DNA of 64,000 nt from Dactylosporangium fulvum (GTDB lineage: Bacteria; Actinomycetota; Actinomycetes; Mycobacteriales; Micromonosporaceae): contig NZ_CP073720.1 of NCBI RefSeq assembly GCF_025137375.1, forward strand, positions 9,448,501 through 9,512,500, in the 5' to 3' direction. Made by a program: the position numbers and the translations under genes. The notes beneath the pieces were generated by a model. The model saw nothing but the letters and a program-made list of their open reading frames with translations, was not told the origin of the DNA and made no database searches. This document shows, one piece after another, positions 33,599 to 44,000 of the stretch. Every line of letters begins with the position of its first letter. Within the stretch, counting starts at the first letter, position 1.

Positions 33599-33606
33599 TA
33601 TACGCT
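33599..33606 (+). promoter_or_regulatory. Probable -10 box of a leaderless cbs transcript
   Basis: TATACGCT ends 7 bases before the GTG at 33614, and no ribosome-binding site precedes that GTG. This spacing puts the transcription start at or next to the start codon, the usual pattern of leaderless actinobacterial genes. Confidence 0.5.
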
Positions 33607-33613
33607 GGGCGAC

Positions 33614-34978
33614 GTGCGCTACTACGACAACGTCGTCGAGCTGGTGGGCAACACCCCCCTCGTCCGGCTCCGCAACGTCACCTCCGGCATCTCCGCCAAG
33701 GTCCTCGCCAAGGTCGAATACCTGAACCCCGGCGGCAGCGTGAAGGATCGCATCGCGCTGCGCATGGTCGAGGAGGCCGAGCAATCCGGCCTGCTCCAGC
33801 CGGGCGGGACGATCGTCGAGCCCACCTCCGGCAACACCGGGGTCGGGCTGGCGCTGGTGGCCCAGCTGCGGGGGTACCGCTGCGTGTTCGTCTGCCCGGA
33901 CAAGGTCAGCGAGGACAAGCAGAACGTCCTGCGGGCCTACGGCGCGGAGGTGGTCGTCTGCCCGACCGCCGTCGCCCCCGAGGACCCCCGGTCCTACTAC
34001 AACGTGTCCGACCGCCTGGCCCGGGAGATCCCCGGGGCGTGGAAGCCCGACCAGTACGCCAACCCGGCCAACCCCCGCTCGCACTACGAGACCACCGGAC
34101 CCGAGATCTGGGAGCAGACCGACGGCCGGGTTACACACTTCGTCGCCGGTGTCGGCACCGGTGGCACGATCTCCGGCGTGGGCCGATACCTCAAGGAGGT
34201 CTCCGGCGGCGCGATACAGATCATCGGCGCCGACCCGGAGGGCTCGGTGTATTCGGGCGGGACCGGCCGGCCGTACCTGGTCGAGGGCGTGGGCGAGGAC
34301 TTCTGGCCGACCACGTACGACAAGACCATCTGCGACCAGATCGTCGAGGTCTCCGACAAGGAGTCGTTCGAGCTGACCCGCTGCCTGGCCCGCGAGGAAG
34401 GCCTGCTCGTCGGCGGCTCCTGCGGCATGGCGGTGGCAGCGGCACTGAAGGTCGCCCGCGAGGCTCCCGCCGACGCCGTGGTGGTCGTGCTGCTGCCCGA
34501 CGGCGGCCGCGGCTACCTGTCGAAGATCTTCAACGACGATTGGATGGCGCGCTACGGTTTCCTCCGTACCGCCGAGGAGACCCCCACGGTCGCCGACGTC
34601 CTCATCGGCAAGGGCGGGCGGATGCCCGAGATGGTGCACGTCCACCCGAACGAGACGGTCCGCGACGCGATCGACTACATGCGCGAATACGGCGTCTCCC
34701 AGCTGCCGGTGCTCAAGGCCGAGCCGCCGGTCGTCACGGGCGAGGTGGCAGGCTCGATCGCGGAGCGCGACCTGCTCGACGCCCTGTTCTCCGGCCAGGC
34801 CCACCTCCACGACATCGTCGAGCGCCACATGACGTCGCCGCTGCCCATGATCGGCGGCGGCCAGCCGGTCGGCGAGGCCGTGGCCCTGCTGGAGAAGGCC
34901 GACGCCGCGGTGGTACTGATCGACGGCAAGCCCGCGGGCGTCATCACGCGCCAGGACCTGCTGGCCCACCTGACATAG
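33614..34978 (+). CDS. cbs: Cystathionine beta-synthase
   Basis: The enzyme condenses homocysteine and serine to cystathionine in reverse transsulfuration. The 454 residues comprise the fold-type II PLP domain (PLP Lys44 in NPGGSVKDR, PTSGNTGVGLA, GVGTGGTISG phosphate loop, LLVGGSCG) and a C-terminal pair of CBS motifs (about 335-454, including HVHPNETVRDAIDYM and GKPAGVITRQDLL), the usual regulatory module. There is no N-terminal heme domain, as expected in bacteria. With the metB-like gene at 16551 both halves of transsulfuration are present. Start GTG 33614, apparently leaderless. A palindromic repeat follows the stop. Confidence 0.95.
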   Translation: MRYYDNVVELVGNTPLVRLRNVTSGISAKVLAKVEYLNPGGSVKDRIALRMVEEAEQSGLLQPGGTIVEPTSGNTGVGLALVAQLRGYRCVFVCPDKVSEDKQNVLRAYGAEVVVCPTAVAPEDPRSYYNVSDRLAREIPGAWKPDQYANPANPRSHYETTGPEIWEQTDGRVTHFVAGVGTGGTISGVGRYLKEVSGGAIQIIGADPEGSVYSGGTGRPYLVEGVGEDFWPTTYDKTICDQIVEVSDKESFELTRCLAREEGLLVGGSCGMAVAAALKVAREAPADAVVVVLLPDGGRGYLSKIFNDDWMARYGFLRTAEETPTVADVLIGKGGRMPEMVHVHPNETVRDAIDYMREYGVSQLPVLKAEPPVVTGEVAGSIAERDLLDALFSGQAHLHDIVERHMTSPLPMIGGGQPVGEAVALLEKADAAVVLIDGKPAGVITRQDLLAHLT

Positions 34979-34987
34979 CCGTCCACC

Positions 34988-35043
34988 CATGATCGTGGAG
35001 CGTTTTGGCTGCTCTGGAGCGACCAAAACGCTCCACGATCATG
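34988..35043. repeat. Palindromic intergenic repeat, copy A (terminator-like)
   Basis: Perfect 21-bp inverted arms (34988-35008 and 35023-35043), beginning CATGATCGTGGAGCGTTTTG, enclose a 14-base loop CTGCTCTGGAGCGA. It lies between the convergent ends of cbs and the gene at 35122, so it can end transcription from both sides. A diverged copy with the same arm core and loop remnant AGAGCGA is at 44800-44841, so this is a dispersed repeat family. Confidence 0.8.
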
Positions 35044-35121
35044 AGAGAGCGGGGCGCAAGACACCGGGCATACGGCAACCAGGCGGCTCCGGCCGGGTCG
35101 AGCAACGATGTGAAAGGGCGG

Positions 35122-35442
35122 TCAGGACAGGGCGTGGCGCAGTGAGTTCACGCGGTCCGCGGCCTGGGCCACGTCGTCCGGGGAGCCGAACCTCGAGAGG
35201 TCCGCGGCGATCACCCGCAGTTGGTCCGGCAACGCCAGATCATTGTCCAGGCGTGGAACCTGGACCGCAGGCCGGCCCTCCGCCTCCGCCGAGCGGTCGG
35301 CCAGCCACTGGATCACGTCGTGCACCAGGTCGGACCGGGCAGGCCCGGACATGCTGGACGCCGCCCACCGGGACGGCGTCCAGTGTGCGACCTGCCCGAC
35401 CAGCTTGCGCACGGCAGCGCCGAGCTGATCTTCGTCGGGCAT
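35122..35442 (-). CDS. Small alpha-helical protein of unknown function
   Basis: The 106 residues start MPDEDQLGAAVRKLVGQVAH, include HDVIQWLADRSAEAEGRP and end VAQAADRVNSLRHALS. It is predicted mostly helical and soluble, with no Cys and no signal peptide. The ATG at 35440-35442 overlaps the stop of the Bax1/YccA-like gene, so the two are co-translated. No domain is recognised. It is the last gene before the palindromic repeat. Confidence 0.75.
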   Translation of the reverse strand: MPDEDQLGAAVRKLVGQVAHWTPSRWAASSMSGPARSDLVHDVIQWLADRSAEAEGRPAVQVPRLDNDLALPDQLRVIAADLSRFGSPDDVAQAADRVNSLRHALS

Positions 35443-36239
35443 CAGCGGCGCAAGTAGCTCAGCAGGCGCAGGATCTCGTAGTACAGGAAGATCAGGCCGA
35501 CCAGGATGCCGAACGAGCAGTACCACGCGTACTTCTCCGGCAGGCCGTGCCGCACGCCCTGCTCAACGGCGTCGAAGTCCAGGATGAAGGTCAGCGCGGC
35601 GACCACGACCACGACCAGGCTGAAGACGATCGGGAGCCAGCCGACCTTGCCGGTGGCGCTGTATTCACGCAGGCCCAGGTTGACGTCAAAAAGATAGAAG
35701 AGGAAGTTGGCCAGGCTGAGGACCACGATGCCGATGAGGGCGCCGACCACCATCTTCGTGAAGCGTGGCGTGGCCCGCAGGACCCGCAGCTTGTAGAGCA
35801 CCGCCATGATGGCGAAGATGCCGAAAGTGCCGATCACGGCCTGGATGACGATGCCGTCGTAGAAGCTCTCATACTGCCGGCTGAACAGGCCCAGCGCGAC
35901 ACCCTGCAGGGCGGCGTAGGCGATGATCACGGCCGGGTTGGTCACCCGCATGAAGGCGATGACCAGGCCGAGCACGAGGCCGGCGACGACCGAGCCGATG
36001 AGGGCGATCGCGGTGGCCGCGCTGCCCGCCGGCAAGAGAACCCAGGCGCCGGCGCCGACGATGCCCGTGATCGCCAGCAGGGCGACCGTCCGGACGACAA
36101 CGTCGTCCAGGGTCATCGTCCTCGGGGCGGCCTGCGGTGGATATCCCGGTGCGTAACCGGTGCCGTAACCCGCCACCGATGAACGCTCTTGTCGCGCCGC
36201 CTCGCCAAGGCGGGTGAGCACCGGATTGGAACTCTGCAC
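35442..36239 (-). CDS. Bax inhibitor-1/YccA family membrane protein
   Basis: A 265-residue protein with a Gly/Tyr/Pro-rich cytoplasmic N-terminus and seven hydrophobic helices (about residues 45-260), including TVALLAITGIVGAGAWVLLP and FSLVVVVVAALTFILDFD with the conserved Asp pair of the family, and the ending EKYAWYCSFGILVGLIFLYY. Family members are thought to be pH-sensitive calcium leak channels. The GTG at 36237-36239 follows GGAGG. It is transcribed away from the tRNA gene. Confidence 0.92.
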   Translation of the reverse strand: MQSSNPVLTRLGEAARQERSSVAGYGTGYAPGYPPQAAPRTMTLDDVVVRTVALLAITGIVGAGAWVLLPAGSAATAIALIGSVVAGLVLGLVIAFMRVTNPAVIIAYAALQGVALGLFSRQYESFYDGIVIQAVIGTFGIFAIMAVLYKLRVLRATPRFTKMVVGALIGIVVLSLANFLFYLFDVNLGLREYSATGKVGWLPIVFSLVVVVVAALTFILDFDAVEQGVRHGLPEKYAWYCSFGILVGLIFLYYEILRLLSYLRR

Positions 36240-36323
36240 GATCAGCCTCCAGGGGCGTCGCATTCACATGTACGACCAGGGTACCGCGAATGCGACCATA
36301 CAGCGGAACGTGCGAGTGTAAGG

Positions 36324-36404
36324 TGCCCGGGGCGGGGTTCGAACCCGCACGCCTCGCGGCAGCCGCTTTTAAGGCGGCCGTGTCTGCCGTTCCACCACCC
36401 GGGC
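36324..36404 (-). tRNA. tRNA-Leu(UAA), bldA type
   Basis: Read on the minus strand, GCCCGGG (36398-36404) pairs with CCCGGGC (36325-36331) as acceptor stem. The D-arm carries GGTGG...GGCAGACA. The anticodon stem GCCGC/GCGGC holds loop CTTAAAA with anticodon TAA (36369-36371). A long variable arm (TGCCGCGAGGCG) and the T-arm GCGGGTTCGAACCCCGC follow. Length is 81 plus discriminator-adjacent CC; the final A of CCA is not encoded. The long variable arm and anticodon identify leucine. In Streptomyces this tRNA (bldA) reads rare UUA codons and gates development and secondary metabolism. Confidence 0.95.
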
Positions 36405-36480
36405 GTAGAAACGCGTCTCACGGTAGCCCGTCCGACGAACCATCAACACCGACAAGGGGACGGCCGTTACTGTCGTCCGG

Positions 36481-38262
36481 GTGACCAGCGCTCCACAGAC
36501 CGACGAGGCAGAGATGGCGCCGCCGGAGGCCACAACATCGACCGCTCCGGGGTTGCGTGATCGCCGCGCATGGCCTAAGGAGGGGTTCACGGACGCCGGC
36601 GTCGGCCTGCTGTTCGCCCTGGCCGCGGCGTTGCTGACGCACGGTCTCTGGGCCGATCCGGCCCGCCGGGCGCTCGCGCTGAACCCGAACGACCAGGCGC
36701 TCGACGAGTGGTTCCTCGCCTACGCCACCCGAGCGTACCGCGGCGACTTCAGCCTGGTCACGGGCATGCTGAATGCCCCCGACGGGGTCAACCTGCTGGC
36801 CAACGCCTCGCTCATCGGGATGGGCCTGCTGTTCGCGCCGGTCACGCTGGCCTTCGGCGTCCCGTACACCTTCGCCCTCCTTGTGGGGGTGAACCTCGCG
36901 GCGACGGGAATCGGATGGTACCTGCTGTTCGCCCGGACCGTGGGCATGCACCGGCTGGCGGCGGGGATCGGCGGCGCCTTCACCGCGTTCGCGCCGGGCA
37001 TGGTCTCGCAGTCGAACGGGCACCTGCACATGACCGCCGCCTGGCTGGTCCCGCCGATCGTGTGGTGCGTCGTGAAGCTGGCCCGCGAGCGTGACCACGT
37101 CATCCGGCGCGGGCTGCTGCTCGGCGGGTTGATCACCGCGCAGTTCTTCGTCGGCGAGGAGGTCCTCTTCCTGGCCGCGGTCACGCTGGGCCTGTTCGGC
37201 CTGGTGTACGCCGCCGTCGCGCGGCCGCCGCTGCGGTCGGTCCTCGTCGGGCTCGCCGTCGCGGGCGGGCTGTCGACCGTGCTCCTCGCCTACCCGCTCT
37301 GGCTGCAGTTCCACGGGCCGCAGAGCGCCGACGGCGGGGTGTTCCTGCCCGACTTCTTCTCCGCCGACCTGCTCAGCTTCACCACCATCTCGCCGCTCTC
37401 CCTGGCCGGCAGCGACGACGCCGCGAAGCTGGTCAGCGGGCCCACGGAGTACACCGCCTTCTTCGGCTGGCCGGTGCTGCTCGTGGTGCTCGGCGCGACA
37501 CTGTGGATGTGGCGGCGCGCCACGGTGGTCGCGGCCGCGTTCACCACGATCATGCTCTGCCTGCTCGCGCTCGGCCCACGGGTCGCGATCGACGACCGGC
37601 AGACCGAGCAGTGGGCCCCGTTCGCGCTGCTGTCCGGCCTGCCGGTGATCGAGTCCGCGCTGCCGACCCGGTTCGCCCTGGCCGCCATCCCGCTGATCGC
37701 CTACATCATGGCCTGGGCCGTGCACACCGCCATCACCCGGACCGAGAGCCTCGGCCTGCTCGTGCCGATGGTCGTCGTGGCCGCGCTCGCCCCGCTGGTG
37801 CCGGCGCCGCTGCCCGTCCAGGAGCGCCCCGCCGCGCCGCGGTTCTTCACGGAGGGGTACTGGCGGGGCTACGCCCCCGAGAACGGCACGGTGGTCCCGG
37901 TGCCGCTGCCCGACCCGAAGGATCCGCAGGCGATGCGCTGGGCGGCGGCGACCGGCGTCGCCTTCGCCACGCCGCAGGGGTGGTTCATCGGCCCGTACGG
38001 CCGCGACGGCCGGGCCGCCGTGGGCGTCTCCTCCCAGCCGACGGCTCAGCTGCTCAAACGGGCCGCGCAGAGCGGCATCCCGCCCGGGCTCGGCGACAAC
38101 GACCGGATCGCACTGCGCCGGGACATCGCCCACTGGCGCGCGTCGTGTTTTGTGCTCGCCGACTGGCAGCCCAACCACGCCGTGCTCAAGGACACCCTCG
38201 ACGCGCTGCTCGGCCCGGGCGAGCGGGTCGCCGACGTCTGGGTCTGGCGAGCCCGCTCGTGA
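36481..38262 (+). CDS. Large polytopic membrane protein, glycosyltransferase-like
   Basis: The 593 residues begin with a 35-residue hydrophilic Thr/Pro-rich segment and then about 11-12 membrane helices (about 40-450). A C-terminal extracytoplasmic domain (about 455-593) ends in HWRASCFVLADWQPNH and VADVWVWRARS. An acidic motif in the first loop, PNDQALDEWFLAY, followed by FSLVTGMLNAPDGVNLLANA resembles GT-C type membrane glycosyltransferases that use polyprenyl-linked sugars, though the family cannot be fixed. GTG at 36481. It is a single-gene unit between the tRNA and a convergent NDH-2 gene. Confidence 0.75.
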   Translation: MTSAPQTDEAEMAPPEATTSTAPGLRDRRAWPKEGFTDAGVGLLFALAAALLTHGLWADPARRALALNPNDQALDEWFLAYATRAYRGDFSLVTGMLNAPDGVNLLANASLIGMGLLFAPVTLAFGVPYTFALLVGVNLAATGIGWYLLFARTVGMHRLAAGIGGAFTAFAPGMVSQSNGHLHMTAAWLVPPIVWCVVKLARERDHVIRRGLLLGGLITAQFFVGEEVLFLAAVTLGLFGLVYAAVARPPLRSVLVGLAVAGGLSTVLLAYPLWLQFHGPQSADGGVFLPDFFSADLLSFTTISPLSLAGSDDAAKLVSGPTEYTAFFGWPVLLVVLGATLWMWRRATVVAAAFTTIMLCLLALGPRVAIDDRQTEQWAPFALLSGLPVIESALPTRFALAAIPLIAYIMAWAVHTAITRTESLGLLVPMVVVAALAPLVPAPLPVQERPAAPRFFTEGYWRGYAPENGTVVPVPLPDPKDPQAMRWAAATGVAFATPQGWFIGPYGRDGRAAVGVSSQPTAQLLKRAAQSGIPPGLGDNDRIALRRDIAHWRASCFVLADWQPNHAVLKDTLDALLGPGERVADVWVWRARS

Positions 38263-38275
38263 GCCGGTCGGTCGG

Positions 38276-39637
38276 CTAGGCCGCGATGCGGTCGTGCTCG
38301 GTGCGCACCGGCAGCGGGATCGGCTGGGTGACCTCCGTGAAGGCCTCCCGCGGCTCGTGCAGCGAGCCCAGCGCGACGACCTCACGGCGCAGGAAGAGCT
38401 GGAGGGTCCAGTCGACCAGCACCCGGATCTTCCGGTTCAGGGTGGGGATCCGGCTGAGGTGATACGTCCTGTGCATGAACCACGCCGGCACGCCGCGCAC
38501 CTTGATGCCGTAGACCCGCGCCGCGCCCTTGTAGAGGCCGAGGCCCGCCACCGAGCCCACGTGCTTGTGCTTGTAGTCGACCGGCGCCTGCCCGCGGACC
38601 ACGGCGGCGATGTTGTCCGCCAGCCGGGAGGCCTGCCGGACCGCGTGCTGCGCGCTCGGCGAGCACAGCGCGCCGGGCTCGTCGGCGGTCAGGTCGGGCA
38701 CCGCGGCGCAGTCGCCGGCACTCCAGGCGCCCTCGACCACATTGCCGTCGGCGTCGACGACCTGCAGCGTCGCCTTGCAGGTGATCGCACCGCGCTGGTT
38801 GCGCGGCAGGTCGGTGTCCTGGAGCATCGGGTGCGGCTTGACGCCGGCGGTCCACACGATGGTGTCGGCCTCGAAGCGGTCGCCGTCGGAGAGCTCGACG
38901 ACGCCGTCGACACACGACTCGAGCCGCGTGCTGAGCCGGATGTCGATATTGCGCCTGGTGAGCTGGACGACGGTGTAGGCACCCATCTCCGCGCCGACCT
39001 CGGGCAGGATCCGGTTGGCGGCCTCGACGAGGACGAAGTGGACCTCGTCCTTCGGGATCTCCGGGTAGTAACGCAACGCGCCGCGGACCATGTCCTCCAT
39101 CTCGGCCAGGGCCTCGATGCCGGCGTAGCCGCCGCCGACGAAGACGAAGGTCAGCGCGCGCCGGCGGGTCGCCGGGTCGGAGGTCGTGACCGCGACGTCG
39201 AGCCGGTCGAGCACGCTGTTGCGCAGGTAGATGGCCTCGCCGATGGTCTTGAAGCCGACCGCCTGCTCACGCAGGCCGGGAATCGGCAGCGTGCGCGACA
39301 CCGAGCCGGGCGCCACCACGATGTGGTCATACGGCACCTCGCGGGCCGGGCCGGTGATCGGCTGGACGATGGCGACCTTCCGCGCGTGCTCGATGCTCGT
39401 GACCGTGCCGGACAGCACGTGGCAGCGCTTGAGCTCGCGCCGCAGCGGCACCACCGTGTGCCGGGGCGAGATGTTGCCGGCCGCCGACTCGGGCAGGAAG
39501 GGCTGGTAGGTCATGTGCGGCTGGGGGTCGACGACGGTGACCTCAGCCTCGTGGAGGTGGAGCTTCTTGGACAGGCGCAGGGCGGCGTAGAGCCCGACGT
39601 GCCCGGCGCCGACGATGAGGATTCGCTTCGCAGCCAC
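38276..39637 (-). CDS. NAD(P)/FAD-dependent oxidoreductase, NDH-2 type
   Basis: The 453-residue protein has two dinucleotide-binding motifs: GAGHVGLYAALRL near residues 9-22 for FAD and FVFVGGGYAGIEALAEME near 165-180 for NAD(P)H. The third conserved motif WSAGDCAAVPD lies near 305, and C-terminal amphipathic helices suit membrane association. This fits non-proton-pumping NADH dehydrogenase, which passes electrons to menaquinone. GTG at 39635-39637 has no ribosome-binding site; TAGCGT upstream may be the -10 box of a leaderless transcript. A GTAAC-N4-GTTAC repeat (39690-39703) lies in its promoter region and could be an operator. Confidence 0.9.
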   Translation of the reverse strand: MAAKRILIVGAGHVGLYAALRLSKKLHLHEAEVTVVDPQPHMTYQPFLPESAAGNISPRHTVVPLRRELKRCHVLSGTVTSIEHARKVAIVQPITGPAREVPYDHIVVAPGSVSRTLPIPGLREQAVGFKTIGEAIYLRNSVLDRLDVAVTTSDPATRRRALTFVFVGGGYAGIEALAEMEDMVRGALRYYPEIPKDEVHFVLVEAANRILPEVGAEMGAYTVVQLTRRNIDIRLSTRLESCVDGVVELSDGDRFEADTIVWTAGVKPHPMLQDTDLPRNQRGAITCKATLQVVDADGNVVEGAWSAGDCAAVPDLTADEPGALCSPSAQHAVRQASRLADNIAAVVRGQAPVDYKHKHVGSVAGLGLYKGAARVYGIKVRGVPAWFMHRTYHLSRIPTLNRKIRVLVDWTLQLFLRREVVALGSLHEPREAFTEVTQPIPLPVRTEHDRIAA

Positions 39638-39757
39638 GTCAACAACGCTAACGACGGACACGGGTCAAGAGCAGTCAGGCCACAGACATGTAACGGGCGT
39701 TACCAGGGCTGTTACGCGGACCACACAGGCCCGAAGTCGATCGACAGCCGTCAGCGC

Positions 39758-40327
39758 TCAGGCACGCCGCGCGATGAGCCATGCCAGTGCACCGGCGGCC
39801 ACCACGCCGACCAGCGAGGCCACCAGGAACACCGGTCCGACGACCACCTTGACCACGGCCAGGAGCACCACGCTCACGATCGCGCTGACCGCGACGATCC
39901 CGCCGGCGCGCAGCAGCCAGCCGACGAGCACCCCGGGTGAGACGACGGCGTCGTACGGCAACACCGCGGCCAGCGCGGCGAGGGAGTGCGTCAGGTACAG
40001 CGCCGTCGACAGGGCGATCAGCCGTGTGACGTTGAGCGGCTGGTCGTACACGAAGGTCCCGATCAGCCAGCCGAACGCGCAGGCGAAGATGGCCAGGCCC
40101 ACCATGCGGCCGCGCGGGAAGGCGGCCGGCAGCAGGGCGACGACCCCAGCGACGACGATGCCGGCGAGGTTCCTCGTCACCTGGTGCGGGAACGCCAGCA
40201 CCATCGACAGCGCGGCGAAGACCGCGATGCCCAGCCGGACCAGCAGCGGACCGGCGGCGGCCCGCTCCCGCATGTCCTTGACCCGGCCGACCCGCCCGGC
40301 GAGGTACTCCCGCAGCTCCTCGATCAT
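39758..40327 (-). CDS. Membrane protein of the MoxR/DUF58 operon
   Basis: The 189 residues have a basic amphipathic N-terminus (MIEELREYLAGRVGRVKDMR) and five or six hydrophobic helices covering about 28-185, with no charged catalytic motif. The ATG at 40325-40327 overlaps the stop of the DUF58 gene (ATGA). It is the last of five coupled genes running from 43987. Function unknown. Confidence 0.8.
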   Translation of the reverse strand: MIEELREYLAGRVGRVKDMRERAAAGPLLVRLGIAVFAALSMVLAFPHQVTRNLAGIVVAGVVALLPAAFPRGRMVGLAIFACAFGWLIGTFVYDQPLNVTRLIALSTALYLTHSLAALAAVLPYDAVVSPGVLVGWLLRAGGIVAVSAIVSVVLLAVVKVVVGPVFLVASLVGVVAAGALAWLIARRA

Positions 40328-41644
40328 GCGGTCACCGTCCGTCCGACCGCCACGCGCGCGACGCCGCGCAGCACCTCGTCGAGGCTGCCGGCGCCGCCCC
40401 ACGCCACCACGGGGACGCCGTGCTCGCGCAGCTGGGCGATGATGTTCTGCCGCTCCAGGACCCACAGCCGCTGCGGGATGTCGCCCCACTTGCCGGAGGA
40501 GCGCTTCGGCAGTACGGGCGTGCCGAGCGTGTCGACGGCGACCACGAACCTGCCGGCCCGGGCGAGGTTCGCCAGCATCGCCGCCGAGCGGATGTCCAGC
40601 AGCGGGGTGAGCACCATGACCAGGGCGTTGCCCTGCACCATGTGCGGGCCGAACGACGACGGTGGCGGCTCGTCGGCGTTGCCCGCCGGCGCGACGTCGA
40701 GCAGCCACTCCAGCGTGGTCATGTAGTGCCGGCGGCCGCTGGCGGCGCGCAGGTGCCGGACGGTCCCGCCGTACTGGAGCAGCGCCACCCGGTCGCCGCG
40801 GTGCAGGTAGTGCTCGGCGATGCCGGCCGCGGCACGGACGGTCGTGTCCAGCACGGAGGCGCGGCCCTCGATGCCGCCGGAGCGGCCGGCCTCGTGCAGC
40901 GCGTCGAGCAGGACGACGACCTCGGCGTCGCGGTCGGACAGCGTGCTCACCACGTGGATCTCGCGGGTGCGCAGCGAGACCCGCCAGTCGATGCGGCGCA
41001 GCCGGTCGCCGGAGCCGAACCGGCGCACACCGGCCAGCTCGCCGCCCTCGCCGGTGCGGCGGGAGCGGTGCCCGCCGACGTGCCCGGCGGCGCGGGGCAT
41101 GGCCTCGGCGGCGTCGAAGTGCTCGATCGCCGGGTATGCCTTCAGGGGCAGCGCCGGCGCCCGCACGGCCCGGCTGACGAGCAGGCCGTCGGCCGCGATC
41201 GCGTGCGCGGTGACCGGGCCGAGCGGGTGCCGGCCCCAGCGCAGCACCCGGCCGTCGAGGTCGACACCGGCGATGGTGCCGGGCTGGACGTCGACGGCAT
41301 ACGGGCGGTCGGAGTGCTTGAGGCGCACCCACTCGGGCACCACCAGCCGGACGACCACCAGGTCGAAGCCGGACGGGTTAGGGTTGCCGACGTCGACCCG
41401 GACGTCGAGGTCGCCGCCTTCGACGACGAAGGGCTCGGCGGCGGTCACGGTGACCGTCGGCGTGCGGGCGGGGCGGCGCACCAGCGAGATCGCGGTGCCG
41501 AGCGCGAACGGCACGGCCAGCACGACCAGGTCGTAGAGGCCGATGAGCACGGCGACGAGCACGAGCACGCCGGAGACCAGCACCGCCCGGCCCAGCGCGC
41601 GGGTCGGCTCGAACGGCCGCGCGTGGGACCGGGGCCCCGGTGTG

Positions 41645-41652
<8 letters not shown>
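40324..41652 (-). CDS. DUF58 domain protein (von Willebrand A-like)
   Basis: The 442 residues have two N-terminal membrane helices (about 22-55), a beta-rich middle region and the DUF58 core with ELAGVRRFGSGDRLRRIDWR near residue 210. A vWA-like metal site follows in EVVVLLDALHEAG. DUF58 proteins are regularly encoded beside MoxR ATPases, which are thought to act as chaperones for vWA-domain partners. It overlaps the MoxR gene by 8 bases. ATG at 41650-41652. Confidence 0.9.
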
Positions 41653-42630
<978 letters not shown>

Positions 42631-42634
<4 letters not shown>

Positions 42635-43275
42635 AGCGCCTCCACCTTTGCGACGATCGATGTTACGTCCCGCGGGCTCGGCACGCGCGACGGTGTGTAG
42701 TGCAGCAACTGCCACAGCTCCTCACCGACGAGCCGGCGGGCCTGCTCCGGGGCACTGCTCAACGTGATGCCGTACTGCTGGCGCAGTCTCCCGTCGACGA
42801 GGTCACTCACGCGCGGTACGACCAACGCGGCGAACCTGCCGGGATCACGCTCACCCCAGACGAGGCGGTCGTCCCACTTGCCGATCGCGAGTCGCAACCC
42901 GTCGCCGGTCGGCACAGGGTCACGTAGCCGCAGCCGCTCGGTGGCGGGGCTCGGCGAGCGGAGCGGCTCGATGCCCTTGCCGGTGACCTCGGCGGGCATC
43001 TCGTCGGCGCGGACCTGGCGCAGCACCTCGTGCATGATCTGGACGGCCACGATCGTCAGGAGGATCAGCGGATAGGAGATGCTGTAGCGGGCCGTCCAGA
43101 GCACGCCCCAGCCGACCGTGGTCAGTGCGACCGCCACGAACAGCCGCCGGATCCACCACCGGCCGTCGAACGGCCGCGACGGCCGCCGGACCGGGCGCGG
43201 GTCGGCGCGCACGGTCGCGCGCCCGGCGTCGAAGAGCTCGTCGAGGCCGACCACCTCGTCGCGGTCACGCGCCAC
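42631..43275 (-). CDS. Membrane protein upstream of moxR
   Basis: The 214 residues have two close hydrophobic helices (about 45-80: LFVAVALTTVGWGVLW and SYPLILLTIVAVQIM) and a soluble C-terminal part ending PSPRDVTSIVAKVEAL. The GTG at 43273-43275 overlaps the DUF4129 gene by 11 bases, and the stop overlaps the moxR start (ATGA). The position matches the small membrane proteins found in MoxR operons of Micromonosporaceae-like actinomycetes. No domain is recognised. Confidence 0.75.
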
Positions 43276-43987
43276 CCGTCACCCCTCCCTGTGTGACCCC
43301 GGCCAGTTCCGCGCGCAGCTGGCGCAGCGCTTCGATCGCGGCCCGGCGGGACCGCTCGTCGACCGGGTGTGTGGCGTACCGCGCCTCGCGGTACACCACG
43401 GCGAGCCCCTCCAGCGTCGGCCGGCTCACCCGGTGGCCGCTCAGCAGCCGCGTGACCAGCTCGGTCGGGCTGTCCCCGATCAGCCGCGGGGTGCCGGCCG
43501 CGGCGGCGGCCCGCTCCAGGCGCACCCAGCAGGCGATCACCGCGCGCCTCGGGTCGCCGTCGGTGTCGGACAGCTCCGAGAGACCGGCGTCGACGGCGGC
43601 GATGACCTCCTGCCCGGTGTCGGGCGTCATCGGCCTGGCCTCCTGCGGCTCGACGAACAGCCGCGGCTTCTGCTTCGGCTCGGCGTTGCGCAGCAGCATG
43701 ACCACGAGGCCGGCAATCAGGGCGAGCACGACGGCCGCGCAGAGCGCCATGACCGCGTACATCAACCAGTCGGGGATCGTGAACGCCGACCCGCCGTCCT
43801 GTTCACCGGCGCCGGTCGGCAACACGGTCACCTCGGCGGTCGGCCGGGGCGGCGGGCTCGTGGTCTCCAGGGGCGGCACCGGCAGGTTCGTGATCTCCGG
43901 CGACGAGGTGGACGCCGCCACGACCCCGACGCCGAGCACCGCGACGACGGCCAGCACCGGCAACCAGCGGTTGATGGTGCGGTCCAT
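43265..43987 (-). CDS. DUF4129 domain membrane protein
   Basis: The 240 residues comprise an N-terminal helix (about 8-26), a Pro/Thr-rich outside loop, a second helix (about 74-98: MYAVMALCAAVVLALIAGLV) and a cytoplasmic DUF4129 domain with IACWVRLERAAAAAGTPRLI and YREARYATHPVDERSRRAA. DUF4129 proteins accompany MoxR and DUF58 in actinobacteria. The ATG at 43985-43987 is the first of five coupled genes; the uracil-DNA glycosylase gene ends 13 bp upstream on the same strand and may lead the same transcript. Confidence 0.88.
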   Translation of the reverse strand: MDRTINRWLPVLAVVAVLGVGVVAASTSSPEITNLPVPPLETTSPPPRPTAEVTVLPTGAGEQDGGSAFTIPDWLMYAVMALCAAVVLALIAGLVVMLLRNAEPKQKPRLFVEPQEARPMTPDTGQEVIAAVDAGLSELSDTDGDPRRAVIACWVRLERAAAAAGTPRLIGDSPTELVTRLLSGHRVSRPTLEGLAVVYREARYATHPVDERSRRAAIEALRQLRAELAGVTQGGVTGGA

Positions 43988-44000
43988 GACATCCCGTCGC

